From contig JAGTQC010000002.1 in the NCBI GenBank assembly GCA_018396535.1, positions 135,152-199,151 of the forward strand: a stretch of DNA of 64,000 nucleotides, read 5' to 3'. Source of the DNA: Candidatus Bathyarchaeota archaeon (GTDB lineage: Archaea; Thermoproteota; CALKCG01; B24; DRYS01). The notes below the pieces were generated by a model. The model worked only from the letters and a program-made list of their open reading frames with translations, had not been told where the DNA came from and searched no databases. The position numbers and the translations under genes are program-made. Below are positions 51,814 to 61,017 of the stretch, in pieces. Position 1 is the first letter of the stretch. Each line of letters starts with the position of its first letter.

Positions 51814-52860
51814 TTGAAGATTATTAAGCTTAGAAGACCTATATCCGCTGGCATAATACTAACATATAAATGTACTAGTGAATGTAAGCATTGTATGTAT
51901 GCGTGCTCACCTAGAAGAGAGAATGTATGGATGAATAAACATTTATTCGAATTCATAGTTGAGAGGATAACGTCTATAACATCTCACGTATATAGGGGTA
52001 CTAGGAATAGAATTCACGGTATTAACTACGGGTTTCATCTAACTGGCGGTGAGCCATTTATAAACTTCCAGCTACTATCTTCATACGTTAAGTCGGCATC
52101 CAATATAGGGCTGCCGTCTATGTTTGTAGAAACAAACTGCTTCTGGTGTAACTCTGATAATGATGTGGTAGATAGACTTACGATACTTAGGAGGACCGGT
52201 CTACACGGTATACTGATAAGCGTTAATCCATTTATGCTTGAATACGTAGATTTCAGGAATGTAAAAAGATGTCTTAGAATAGCTTTAAACATCTTCGGCT
52301 CCAGTAATACTATGGTATATCATCCATACTTTTATAAACAAGCTGAGAATATGAATATTGAAGGAAAGATGGCTTTCGATGAGTATCTCAGGATAGCATT
52401 ATCTAAGGGCTATAGTTTAACCGATATATTCAATCCATATATACTACTTCCCATGGGGCGTTTATGCTATCAACTAAATAGATTCTATGATAGAAAGGAT
52501 GCTAAATTCTATATTGGAGAGGAATGTCTAGATGAACTTACTAGGCCTTGGCATATACATATGGATTGCTATGGCAACTATATACCAGGATATTGTAGCG
52601 GTATATCCATAGGGAGCGTATGGAGTATCAACGAGATGATAGAAGTCGGAGTTGATCTATCAGATAAACCAGTTATCGAAGCGTTATCGAAAGGCATAGG
52701 AGAACTCTATAGACTTGCTATCGAAGGATACGGATATAAGCCTCTTAATGAAGGATATATCTCAAAATGCCACTTATGCTTAGATATAAGGAGATACCTA
52801 GCCCTAGATGTCGGTGGATTTAAAGATTTACAACCAGTGGAATTCTATGAATATCTATGA
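51814..52860 (+). CDS. Radical SAM protein with extra C-terminal cysteines
   Basis: 348 residues. Radical-SAM cluster CTSECKHCMY (CxxxCxxC, about residues 19-26), the GGEP motif in HLTGGEPFINFQLL and the second half of a partial barrel. The C-terminal third has additional Cys: GRLCYQ, GEECLDEL, MDCYGNYIPGYCSG and ISKCHLCLDI. These could bind one or two auxiliary Fe-S clusters, as in SPASM/twitch enzymes. The segment WHIHMDCYGNYIPGYCSGIS is typical of radical SAM proteins acting on peptides or pterins, but the substrate is unknown. It is monocistronic with a TTG start. Confidence 0.75.
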   Translation: MKIIKLRRPISAGIILTYKCTSECKHCMYACSPRRENVWMNKHLFEFIVERITSITSHVYRGTRNRIHGINYGFHLTGGEPFINFQLLSSYVKSASNIGLPSMFVETNCFWCNSDNDVVDRLTILRRTGLHGILISVNPFMLEYVDFRNVKRCLRIALNIFGSSNTMVYHPYFYKQAENMNIEGKMAFDEYLRIALSKGYSLTDIFNPYILLPMGRLCYQLNRFYDRKDAKFYIGEECLDELTRPWHIHMDCYGNYIPGYCSGISIGSVWSINEMIEVGVDLSDKPVIEALSKGIGELYRLAIEGYGYKPLNEGYISKCHLCLDIRRYLALDVGGFKDLQPVEFYEYL

Positions 52861-53000
52861 CCTTACCTGTTTATTCCGTCCTTAAGGGATACTACGCCAT
52901 GGTTATATAGCTCTGGAGTTCATGGTATACTAATACTATATACGATATATAGCCAATATTATTACTTTAGTATTTAGGTATATTTATACTTAGGATTAAT

Positions 53001-53579
53001 ATGTCTTACCAAGATAAAACTATAAGGTATTTCGATAAACCTGGCCCGCATAATACGAACGCTACATTAGAGGCTATTAAGGGGAGAATGATGGCTTTAG
53101 GTATCAAACACATAGTAGTCGCCTCCACTTATGGAAGTACAGCTTTGAAAGCTATAGAGATGTTTAAGGATATGGATGTAGAGATAATTGTCGTCACTAT
53201 ATCTAAGAGTTTTGAGAAGGAGGGATGGGTTATGGATGAAGAAATCAGGAGAAAAATAGAGTCACTTGGTGCTAAAGTGTTGACGTGTACGCATGCGTTA
53301 GGGGATGATCTAGATTCTGCGTTTACAGATAAATTCGGTGGTAGATCGTATAAACAGATAGTAGCTGATACACTTAGAAGATTTTCTCAAGGTATGAAAG
53401 TTGCAGTGGAGATAATCCTTATGGCTGCTGATGCAGGGCTTATACCTATCGATAGAGATGTAGCAGCCGTAGCAGGTACGGATAGAGGCGCCGATACAGC
53501 GATAATAGCTAAACCGAGCTATTCCAGGAGATTTCTAGAATTCAAGGTTAAGGAGATAGTTGCCATGCCTAGTTGTTAA
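53001..53579 (+). CDS. Pyruvate kinase C-terminal-like domain protein
   Basis: 192 residues with the alpha/beta domain found at the end of pyruvate kinase but without the catalytic barrel: HIVVASTYGSTALKAIEMF, VEIIVVTISKSFEKEGWVMD, ESLGAKVLTCTHALG and DRDVAAVAGTDRGADTAII. Stand-alone forms are common in archaea and have no known reaction; the GT-rich phosphate-like loop suggests a small-molecule sensor. TATA-like sequence AGGTATATTTATA lies shortly before the ATG. Confidence 0.75.
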   Translation: MSYQDKTIRYFDKPGPHNTNATLEAIKGRMMALGIKHIVVASTYGSTALKAIEMFKDMDVEIIVVTISKSFEKEGWVMDEEIRRKIESLGAKVLTCTHALGDDLDSAFTDKFGGRSYKQIVADTLRRFSQGMKVAVEIILMAADAGLIPIDRDVAAVAGTDRGADTAIIAKPSYSRRFLEFKVKEIVAMPSC

Positions 53580-53601
53580 CGATAAAATAGAATGAATATC
53601 A

Positions 53602-54618
53602 TTAGAGGACTAGATCGATCTTCATACCGACATTTCTTTCTAAAGCTTTCCTATAAACGTAATCAGCTACTATCGCATCTTGTATAGCTAGACCTGTGGA
53701 TACGAATACTGTTAACTCATCTCTAGATAGTCTTCCAGGCTTAATACCAGCTATAACTTCGCCTATCTCTCCAGCTATATCCTCTCTTCTAAGAATCCCA
53801 GTAGCTATCGGTACATTAACTTCTCCACTATGGATTGCTTGAATTAAATCATCTACGAAGATTCTCGCATCTCTAAGTATAGCTGGATCGAGCTCTTGTT
53901 TACCAGGTGCATCAGCACCTATACAATTAATATGTACACCATGCTTAACCCATAATCTATCGATTATAGGTCTACGAGAGGGTGTAGCTGTAACTATGAT
54001 ATCTGCGCCTTCCACTGCTTCTCTAACAGTCTGTGCGGATTTAACTACAGTTACACGCTCCCTAAATTTTGAAGCTAGAGCTTCAGATGCTTCAGTACGT
54101 ATATCGTATATTCTCAGCTCTTCTATTTCCCTAGAGATTTGTAATATAGCTTCGATCTGCCCGTACCCTTGTCTTCCAGCCCCTACGATAGCGAGTATAT
54201 GAGCGTCTGATGGAGCGAGCCATCTAACAGCTACAGCTCCAGCGGCTGATGTACGTATGAATGTTATCCATGTACCATCCATAATAGCTAGAGGCCACCC
54301 GGTTTCCCTATCCAATACTGTTATAGTTGCGAGAACAGTAGGTAACCCTCTAGTAGATGGGTTAAATGGATAAACTGTAACTATCTTAACTGCTAATATA
54401 CCTTTATCCTGTATATAGCATGGCATAACTCTTAGATCACCGTTATACTCTGGAAGATCTAGATATGTTTTGGGAGGCATTCTAACTTTTCCTAGAGCTT
54501 TAAGCTTGAATACTTCTTCTACTAGAGGTATAGCCTCCTTTATAGATATGATCCTCTCTATCTCTCTACCTGTAAGTAGAAGTGTACCTCTATTTATCAT
54601 CCATCTATAGGGATACAT
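53602..54618 (-). CDS. Ornithine cyclodeaminase / mu-crystallin family (possibly alanine dehydrogenase)
   Basis: 338 residues. Substrate-binding N-terminus (KVRMPPKTYLDL-type block GKVRMPPKTYLDLPEYNGDL) and a Rossmann domain with ILAIVGAGRQGYGQIEAILQ (about 140), then HINCIGADAPGKQELDPAIL. The family includes ornithine cyclodeaminase, archaeal alanine dehydrogenase and ketimine reductases. The sequence does not decide between them. ATG 54,618 gives a few extra residues; ATG for MINRGTLLLTG is an alternative. A broken URO-D-family gene lies just upstream, divergently. Confidence 0.8.
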   Translation of the reverse strand: MYPYRWMINRGTLLLTGREIERIISIKEAIPLVEEVFKLKALGKVRMPPKTYLDLPEYNGDLRVMPCYIQDKGILAVKIVTVYPFNPSTRGLPTVLATITVLDRETGWPLAIMDGTWITFIRTSAAGAVAVRWLAPSDAHILAIVGAGRQGYGQIEAILQISREIEELRIYDIRTEASEALASKFRERVTVVKSAQTVREAVEGADIIVTATPSRRPIIDRLWVKHGVHINCIGADAPGKQELDPAILRDARIFVDDLIQAIHSGEVNVPIATGILRREDIAGEIGEVIAGIKPGRLSRDELTVFVSTGLAIQDAIVADYVYRKALERNVGMKIDLVL

Positions 54619-54671
54619 TATCCTTAATGAATTATTTATATTTAGTTTTTTCTTAAAATATTGCTAGGTGT

Positions 54672-55698
54672 ATGACTTTGAATCATCTTGAGAGATTTCA
54701 TAGAGTCTTTAAATTTATGGAGGTAGATAGGGTTCCGGACTATGAATTCGGATATTGGACTGAAACTATAGATAGGTAGCATAGGAAAGGTTTGCCTATA
54801 GATAATAAGACGAATAGGGATATAGAACTGTATCTAGGACTTGAAGAATGAGATTGTATAGAGATGCTACCGGTTAGAGTTGGCTTGTGACCTATACCTC
54901 CGAGTAGAATTATAAAGGAAGATGAAGAGCATGCAGTAGTTGACGATGGTATAGGTGGAATCTATGTATCGTATAAGAAGGGGTCTACACCACCATACTA
55001 TATAAGGTATCCGATAAGAAGTCGTAACGATTGGGAGAGACTCAAACAATTCTTCAATCCGAATACCCCCGGTAGGATACCTTTAAACTGGGATGAAGTA
55101 GTTGAATCATATAAAGATAGAAGTTACCCATTAGGTATAGGATCGTTTAGTCTCTATGGATGGCTTAGGAATTGGATGGGTATACAGGGGTTATCTATAG
55201 CTTTCTATAGAGACCCAGATTGGGTATGTGAAATGATGGATACACTCGTAGAATTATGGGTAGAATTGATTAGGAAGTATTGAAAGATATCAAAGTGGAT
55301 TTTGCAACATGGTAGGAAGATATGTGCTATAATAGGGGGCCTATGATATCGCCTAGAATTTTCGAAGAGTTTATGGTTCCAAGATATAAAAGGGTTAACG
55401 AGATTGCGATGGCGAAGTATATAGACTGATACCTGGATGGATTAAAGGAGGTATAAACGCTCTTCTACCATTAGAGAGTAGGTGTAACGATATAGTTAGA
55501 CTTTGCGAGGAATATCATGGTAGATTCGTATTTATGGGCGGAGTGAATAAGATAGCGTTGATACTAGGCGAAAAAGCTATAGATTCTACTATAGAAAAGC
55601 TTAGGTCTATACTAGAGACTGGTGGGTATATACCTATGGTCGATCATAGATGTCCACCCGAAGTATCGTATCGAATATACCTATACTATCTTACTTAA
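54672..55698 (+). pseudogene. Uroporphyrinogen-decarboxylase family pseudogene
   Basis: From ATG 54,672 one frame reads like a URO-D/methyltransferase (MtaA-type) protein (LERFHRVFKFMEVDRVPDYE, later RYPIRSRNDWERLKQFFNP and YPLGIGSFSLYGWLRNWMG). It contains an in-frame TAG, two TGA codons and a further TGA at the end of this block (about 55,281). Coding resumes in a second frame (EDMCYNRGPMISPRIFEEFM), which holds another TAG, and then in a third (GWIKGGINALLPLESRCNDI, ending VDHRCPPEVSYRIYLYYL), stopping at TAA 55,696. Small deletions are also apparent. Different stop types and two frameshifts show true decay, not recoding. Family members remove or transfer methyl groups or decarboxylate. 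Confidence 0.8.
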
Positions 55699-55852
55699 GA
55701 GTAAAAGGAAGCTTATAGGAAAGAGAGAACTATAGGATTGTACGGTTACTATTATCGATTATGTATAAGACTTATCTAATCTATAGAAGCCCATCCCTTA
55801 GATTTACACTAAAAAATATTTTTACTTCTCACCAACCAAAATAATAGTAAGT

Positions 55853-57229
55853 ATGGGTAGATTATTTGGTACGAACGGTGTTAGAGGTATACTTAACAAA
55901 ACCATAACAATCGATACTCTGATTAGGCTTGGCTATGCTATAGGGACGTTTTTTAAAGGCGGTAGGATCCTTGTAGGTATGGATGGAAGGGTAGGTAGCC
56001 CTGTAGCGAAGACTGCTACTATCTCAGGTCTATTAGCGACTGGATGTGAAGTATTGGATGCAGGGTTAGCGCCGACACCTACTATTCAATATGATGCTAG
56101 ATTCAACGATGTAGATGGCTGCGTTATATTCACAGCATCTCATAACCCTCCGGAGTATATAGGTATAAAGGTATGTGGACCAGATGGCGTTGAGATACAA
56201 CGTGAGGATGAGGAGAAGATAGAATCGATATTCTTTGAAGGAAAGTATAACCTTGTAGGATGGAATATGGTTGGTAGGGTTAGAGGTATAGTAGGTTCGA
56301 TAGAAAGGTACGTAGAAGCTGTAGTTAAACATGTCGATAGAGAATCTATCGCTAGAAATAGGTATAGGGTGGTAGTGGATCTAGGGAATGGTGTATCAGC
56401 ATTAACGATACCATATATTCTCAGGTTTTTAAAGTGTGAAGTCTACACGATAAACGATCATATAGATGGATTCTTCCCAGGTAGATCCCCAGAGCCATCT
56501 GAGGAGAATCTAGGTATGCTTATTAAAGCCGTTAAGGCATTTGACGCGGATTTAGGGGTAGCATACGATGGGGATGGGGATAGAGCTATATTCGTAGATG
56601 AGAATGGTGTATTCCACCATGGAGATAGGAGCCTAGCTTTAATAGAGGATTATGTGATGGAAGTGAAACCTGGGGCTACACTGGTAACTCCTGTTAGTAC
56701 GTCACAAATAGTTGATGATGTAGCTAAGATGAGGGGGGGTAAAGTAATGCGAGTTAGAGTTGGTAGTGTGGATGTATCATGGACTATGAAGAGATTGAAT
56801 GCAGAATTAGGTGGAGAGGAGAATGGTGGCATATTTTACGGCCCACATCAGCCTGTAAGGGATGGGGGGATGGCTACTGCTTTAATACTTCATATACTTG
56901 CTACGAGAGGTGAAAGTCTATCTGAAACTCTATCCAAGCTTCCAGCATACTATATGGTTAAGAGGAAGGTTTCGTTAAAAGAGGAGGTTAAATCTAGACT
57001 ACTATCTATAATTGAGGAAAAGATCAAGGGAGAAGGTGAGAGAGTGGAGAAGATAGATGGATTGAAGGTATGGTTTAATGATGGGAGCTGGATTCTTATA
57101 AGGCCTAGTGGGACTGAGCCTCTGTATAGGATTATAGCTGAAGCTAGATCGTATGAGAGAGCTGAGAGACTAGCTGAAGAGTATAGTAGGTTTATAGTAG
57201 AGACTATGAAGGAGCTAGCTAGCTCGTGA
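55853..57229 (+). CDS. glmM: Phosphoglucosamine mutase / phosphomannomutase
   Basis: 458 residues of the alpha-D-phosphohexomutase family. Phosphoserine loop VIFTASHNPPEYIGIKV (about 94-110), metal loop VAYDGDGDRAIFVDENG (about 240), sugar loop GGEENGGIFYG, and phosphate loop LIRPSGTEPLYRII. Archaeal members convert glucosamine-6-P, mannose-6-P or glucose-6-P. The start MGRLFGTNGVRG is the pattern of GlmM, although specificity is not certain. Its end overlaps the converging LarA-like gene by 15 bases. Confidence 0.85.
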   Translation: MGRLFGTNGVRGILNKTITIDTLIRLGYAIGTFFKGGRILVGMDGRVGSPVAKTATISGLLATGCEVLDAGLAPTPTIQYDARFNDVDGCVIFTASHNPPEYIGIKVCGPDGVEIQREDEEKIESIFFEGKYNLVGWNMVGRVRGIVGSIERYVEAVVKHVDRESIARNRYRVVVDLGNGVSALTIPYILRFLKCEVYTINDHIDGFFPGRSPEPSEENLGMLIKAVKAFDADLGVAYDGDGDRAIFVDENGVFHHGDRSLALIEDYVMEVKPGATLVTPVSTSQIVDDVAKMRGGKVMRVRVGSVDVSWTMKRLNAELGGEENGGIFYGPHQPVRDGGMATALILHILATRGESLSETLSKLPAYYMVKRKVSLKEEVKSRLLSIIEEKIKGEGERVEKIDGLKVWFNDGSWILIRPSGTEPLYRIIAEARSYERAERLAEEYSRFIVETMKELASS

Positions 57230-58513
57230 GGGTAAAGGTATTACATAGGGACCTTCAGGTATAGACAAAACTTTAACATCTGATCTACCTATAATCCTTA
57301 ATGCCTCTCTGAATGCTTCCTCTAAATTCGATGCGTATAGAAGGTTCATATCGAGAGCCTCTTCCTCACGTATACCTTTAGATACTAGTATCACTTTATT
57401 CTTGCATAGTACTTGAGCGAGTTTCTGCACCTCCCATTGATCTCTTAACGGTTCGTTAGCTTCTATGTATTCAAGGATTTTACATGGATCTTTGTGAATG
57501 GATGATAGTTCTCTAAAATCCTTATGCCCTACTCCATCCCTACACTCTGACACGATTATAATGACACCACCTTCTCTAGTAGCTCTAGAAGCTGTCACCA
57601 TACCTTTAACTGCTTGGTATAAGTTTCTATCTAGAGGGTATCCACCATTAGATGTGATCGTTATATCGGCTTGAAACGGTACATCGATACATATTAGTGA
57701 GCTTAAGAAGTCTACGGCTCTACGATAGGCTTCCACGTAATCTCCAGATGATACGTAGATGATTCTCTTACTCTTATCCAGAACTATATTTATAGTATAC
57801 TCTAAACCTACTATAGATGCCGCATTCATCATATCCTCGTTAATAGGATTTCCATCCAGATATCCGTAGTCTGCTAGCGGGTGGGCTATCATTTTGAAGC
57901 TATGATTCATATAGATCGATCTAACTCCAGCTACACCAGGTAGTACAAGCTTCCTACCACCGCTGTAACCTGCAAAGAAGTGCGGCTCTACCAATCCTAC
58001 AGCTATTCTAAAACTAGATCTAGATACGACTCTATTTACGTAGAGTTCTGTACCAAATCTAGTTTTACCTATATACTCTAGAGAGTCTTTATCATCTGCT
58101 ACGTGATTCACGACGTTATACTCTGAAACTATATCTTTCCCTAGGAAATTCTCCAACTCCGATTTATTCATAGGTTCGTGTAGCCCATTTGCTACTACTA
58201 TATCTATGTGCTCCATCTTTACACCAGTTCTTTTTATACGTGATAGGAGTATGGGGATTACTAGATTATTGGGAGTAGCTCTAGTCTTATCGGTGACTAG
58301 TATTGATACCCTACTAGTCTTTTTGAGTATATCGTCCAGTTTCGGTGTATTGATAGGAGTATCTAGGGCTTCTTCGACTATTCTCCCTTGATCTAAAATG
58401 CTTCTATCTGGAAGCTTCGATGATACTGTATAGTATTTTATATTTCTTACCTTGGGTATTTCAAATTTTATAGTCTCCTCGCCATATGGTAAGACTATCT
58501 TCAATACATCCAC
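57215..58513 (-). CDS. LarA-like nickel-pincer racemase family protein (DUF2088)
   Basis: 432 residues with N-terminal LarA domain (SILVTDKTRATPNNLVIPIL, ANGLHEPMNKSELENFLGKD, YNVVNHVADDKD) and the cofactor Lys/His region GLVEPHFFAGYSGGRKLVLP (about 180-200). The C-terminal domain includes ITSNGGYPLDRNLYQAVKGM. LarA racemises lactate or other 2-hydroxyacids with a nickel-pincer nucleotide. The cofactor genes larB, larC and larE are not in the window. Confidence 0.8.
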   Translation of the reverse strand: MDVLKIVLPYGEETIKFEIPKVRNIKYYTVSSKLPDRSILDQGRIVEEALDTPINTPKLDDILKKTSRVSILVTDKTRATPNNLVIPILLSRIKRTGVKMEHIDIVVANGLHEPMNKSELENFLGKDIVSEYNVVNHVADDKDSLEYIGKTRFGTELYVNRVVSRSSFRIAVGLVEPHFFAGYSGGRKLVLPGVAGVRSIYMNHSFKMIAHPLADYGYLDGNPINEDMMNAASIVGLEYTINIVLDKSKRIIYVSSGDYVEAYRRAVDFLSSLICIDVPFQADITITSNGGYPLDRNLYQAVKGMVTASRATREGGVIIIVSECRDGVGHKDFRELSSIHKDPCKILEYIEANEPLRDQWEVQKLAQVLCKNKVILVSKGIREEEALDMNLLYASNLEEAFREALRIIGRSDVKVLSIPEGPYVIPLPSRAS

Positions 58514-58585
58514 CTAATTAAGATTTTAGAAAGAAGGTAAAGGTTAATTAATAGTTTTTAGAAGAAATAAGTGATTGGAGGTTAA

Positions 58586-58906
58586 GTGGTTATGGGCGGT
58601 ACTAAGAAGAAATCCATATCACAGATGTTAAAAGCACAGTTAGCTAAAGAGGAAGAGAAGAAGACGCGTAGTAAAGAGGCTGCGAAAACTGAGAAGAGGA
58701 TTTTGAATATAGACGCACCCACGTTAGGTAGTAGAGAGTTTATAGAAGAAATAAAGAAAATGAGAGTTTTAACACCCTATACTCTAGCATCCAAATATAA
58801 TATAAGGTTAAGTATAGCTAAGGATTATCTAGAGATGTTAGAGTCGAAGGGTATAGTTAGATGCGTCGGTGGACATAATAGGGTTAGAATCTTCCAAGTC
58901 GTATGA
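58586..58906 (+). CDS. rps25e: 30S ribosomal protein S25e
   Basis: 106 residues. Basic N-terminal tail rich in Lys/Glu, then the winged-helix core RVLTPYTLASKYNIRLSIAK-like MRVLTPYTLASKYNIRLSIA and LEMLESKGIVRCVGGHNRVR. S25e occurs in Thermoproteota and eukaryotes, which supports the taxonomic placement. GTG 58,586 lies four bases after GGAGG; ATG 58,592 is equally possible. Confidence 0.85.
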   Translation: MVMGGTKKKSISQMLKAQLAKEEEKKTRSKEAAKTEKRILNIDAPTLGSREFIEEIKKMRVLTPYTLASKYNIRLSIAKDYLEMLESKGIVRCVGGHNRVRIFQVV

Positions 58907-58922
58907 GCGTGGTCGCTACGGT

Positions 58923-59135
58923 ATGTACGATATAGAATCTGTTAGGAAAAAGCTAGAGGAGTTGGAAAGGGAGAAGGATAGGATTATAGAAGAGTTTAGG
59001 AAGTTGGAGGAGAGACGTAATAGCGGAGCTATATCTGAAGATGAGTATAGGAAAGAGAGGTATAGGTTGGAGAGGAGAGCCGTAGAGGTTATGGATCGTA
59101 TAGCTCAGTTGAGATTTATGGCTGGTTATGTCTAG
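58923..59135 (+). CDS. Small coiled-coil protein
   Basis: About 70 residues from ATG 58,923, almost entirely helical: VRKKLEELEREKDRIIEEFR, then KLEERRNSGAISEDEYRKER with a central break. It resembles the short coiled-coil proteins common in archaea with a 'SGxISExEYRxER' turn; no function is known. ATG 58,869 would extend it into rps25e by 18 codons but adds an unhelical tail. It overlaps the next gene by 8 bases. Confidence 0.6.
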   Translation: MYDIESVRKKLEELEREKDRIIEEFRKLEERRNSGAISEDEYRKERYRLERRAVEVMDRIAQLRFMAGYV

Positions 59136-59406
59136 TTATCTAAGTCTACCTATATTAATCTTATGCTATGTACTAGCTTCAGTATCCATACCTCTGTCCT
59201 TCTATATAGTGAAGAGGAAAATTGAGAGTGCTAGATATTTTAGATTGCTTTCATCCTATGTGATGACTTCTACTCTAGCTTATGCTGTGTGGCTACTCTT
59301 ATTCAGGACTGGTAACATTATCTTAGATCTGTCCCCTCTTCCGTTAAATCTAGTAGCGATTTTGACCCCTTGGATACTTTTGATAAAGAGAAAATATGTA
59401 AGCTAA
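59128..59406 (+). CDS. Hypothetical membrane protein with three helices
   Basis: 92 residues with hydrophobic segments at about 5-25 (LSLPILILCYVLASVSIPLS), 42-60 and 68-86 (LNLVAILTPWILLIKRK). Basic residues between helices one and two suggest an outside N-terminus. It overlaps the coiled-coil gene by 8 bases, so the two are probably translated together, and it precedes the AMP phosphorylase gene by 63 bases. I do not recognise the family. Confidence 0.55.
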   Translation: MSSYLSLPILILCYVLASVSIPLSFYIVKRKIESARYFRLLSSYVMTSTLAYAVWLLLFRTGNIILDLSPLPLNLVAILTPWILLIKRKYVS

Positions 59407-59469
59407 CGACTATACAAATTGAAATTAACGTTTATCTATCTAGCTATATAGTAGGGGTTATAGTAAGCT

Positions 59470-61017
59470 TTGAAGCTTAAAGCCAAACCCTTAAGTCTAG
59501 AAGCTGGTGGTAAGTGGATCGTTGTACTCAATGAGGTCGATGCTGAAGAACTTGGAGTTAAGAGCCTTAGTAGAGTGAATCTATCTTTAGATGGAAAGAA
59601 GGTAACGGCTATAGTTAATACTACGAGTTATTTTATAAATTCTGGATGGATAGGGACATATAGAGAGGTAACATCTTATCTAGGCTTAAGGGAGGGTGTG
59701 GAAATAGATGTAACACCTTCACCTCCACCTAGATCTATACAGCATATTAGGGAGAAGCTTAGAGGTAGAAGTCTCGATAAGGATGCTATATACGATATAA
59801 TTTATGATGTCGCCCATGGTAATCTGAGTGAAATCGAGATAACAGCATTTATAGCAAGCCTACATATGTATGGATTAAGCTTAGAGGAGGCTGCAGCTCT
59901 ATCTGAAGCTATGGTTGCTACAGGTGAAAAACTTGAACTTAAAAGGAAGCCTATACTCGATAAACATTCAATAGGCGGAGTTCCTGGAGATAAGACCACA
60001 CTGATAGTAGTACCGATAGTAGCATCATTAGGCTATACTATACCTAAAACATCGTCTAGAGCTATAACATCTGCAGCTGGTACTGCTGATAGAGCTGAAG
60101 CAATCATGCCTGTATCTCTTTCGATAAGCGAGATGAGGGAGGTAGTAGAAAAGACTGGGGGATGTATAGTCTGGGGTGGAGCTCTACATCTAGCTCCCGC
60201 TGATGACATCTTCGTAAATATCGAGAGGCCTCTACAAATAGATCCACTATTATTACCATCTATTATGGCTAAGAAGAAGGCTGTTGGAGCTGAGTATTTA
60301 GTTGTAGATATACCGACTGGCAGGGGTACTAAAGTGAAAACGATAGGTGAAGCGAATCTTCTGGCTAAAGATTTTATAAGACTGGGTAGTTTACTGGGTA
60401 TAAAGGCTAAATGTTGTATCACATATGGTGAACAACCCATAGGATTTACAGTAGGCCCAGCGTTAGAGGCTAAAGAAGCCTTAGAACTACTATCCATGTC
60501 TAAATATATACCCGATTTACTAGATAAGGCATGTAATATAGCTGGGATGCTACTAGAATCTGTGGGCAGAGAAGACGGATATAATATGGCTTTAGCAGCT
60601 GTGAAGCGAGGTATAGCTCTATCCAAACTTAGGGAGATTATAGAGGCACAGGGAGGTGACCCGAATATTAAACCTGAAGATATAGCTATAGGTGAATGTA
60701 AATATACCTTTAGATCTACTAGAAAAGGTGTTGTTCTATGGATAGACAATAATCGACTCGTGGAAGTTGCTAGATCATTAGGAGCACCTAAGGATAAGGG
60801 TGCAGGTGTAGAGTTGCATAAAAAGGTTGGAGATGCCGTAGAGCCTGGAGATATGTTATTCACTCTATATGCTGAGAAGGAGTATAAGTTAGATTATGCT
60901 ATCAAAGAGATCGAGGAGGAAGGAGCATTCATAGGAGTAGGAGGATATATGGATATGCTAATACAGAAGGTCGAGGAAATTCCAGTCTATAGTAGAACTT
61001 TCATACTTGAGAGGTAA
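59470..61017 (+). CDS. deoA: AMP phosphorylase
   Basis: A 515-residue archaeal AMP phosphorylase, first enzyme of the pentose-bisphosphate route that feeds AMP-derived ribose into type III RuBisCO. N-terminal extra domain (1-80), then the phosphorylase core: DKHSIGGVPGDKTTLIVVPI (phosphate site, about 163), SSRAITSAAGTADRAEAIMP, and KKAVGAEYLVVDIPTGRGTK. The added N-terminal domain and 500-plus length distinguish it from thymidine phosphorylase (about 440). Starts at TTG 59,470. e2b2 isomerase and RuBisCO genes are not in the window. Confidence 0.9.
   Translation: MKLKAKPLSLEAGGKWIVVLNEVDAEELGVKSLSRVNLSLDGKKVTAIVNTTSYFINSGWIGTYREVTSYLGLREGVEIDVTPSPPPRSIQHIREKLRGRSLDKDAIYDIIYDVAHGNLSEIEITAFIASLHMYGLSLEEAAALSEAMVATGEKLELKRKPILDKHSIGGVPGDKTTLIVVPIVASLGYTIPKTSSRAITSAAGTADRAEAIMPVSLSISEMREVVEKTGGCIVWGGALHLAPADDIFVNIERPLQIDPLLLPSIMAKKKAVGAEYLVVDIPTGRGTKVKTIGEANLLAKDFIRLGSLLGIKAKCCITYGEQPIGFTVGPALEAKEALELLSMSKYIPDLLDKACNIAGMLLESVGREDGYNMALAAVKRGIALSKLREIIEAQGGDPNIKPEDIAIGECKYTFRSTRKGVVLWIDNNRLVEVARSLGAPKDKGAGVELHKKVGDAVEPGDMLFTLYAEKEYKLDYAIKEIEEEGAFIGVGGYMDMLIQKVEEIPVYSRTFILER

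Noticed and set aside
60033-60863. 276-codon open frame antisense to AMP phosphorylase
   Set aside because: It lies wholly within a well-supported gene and has no recognisable motif.
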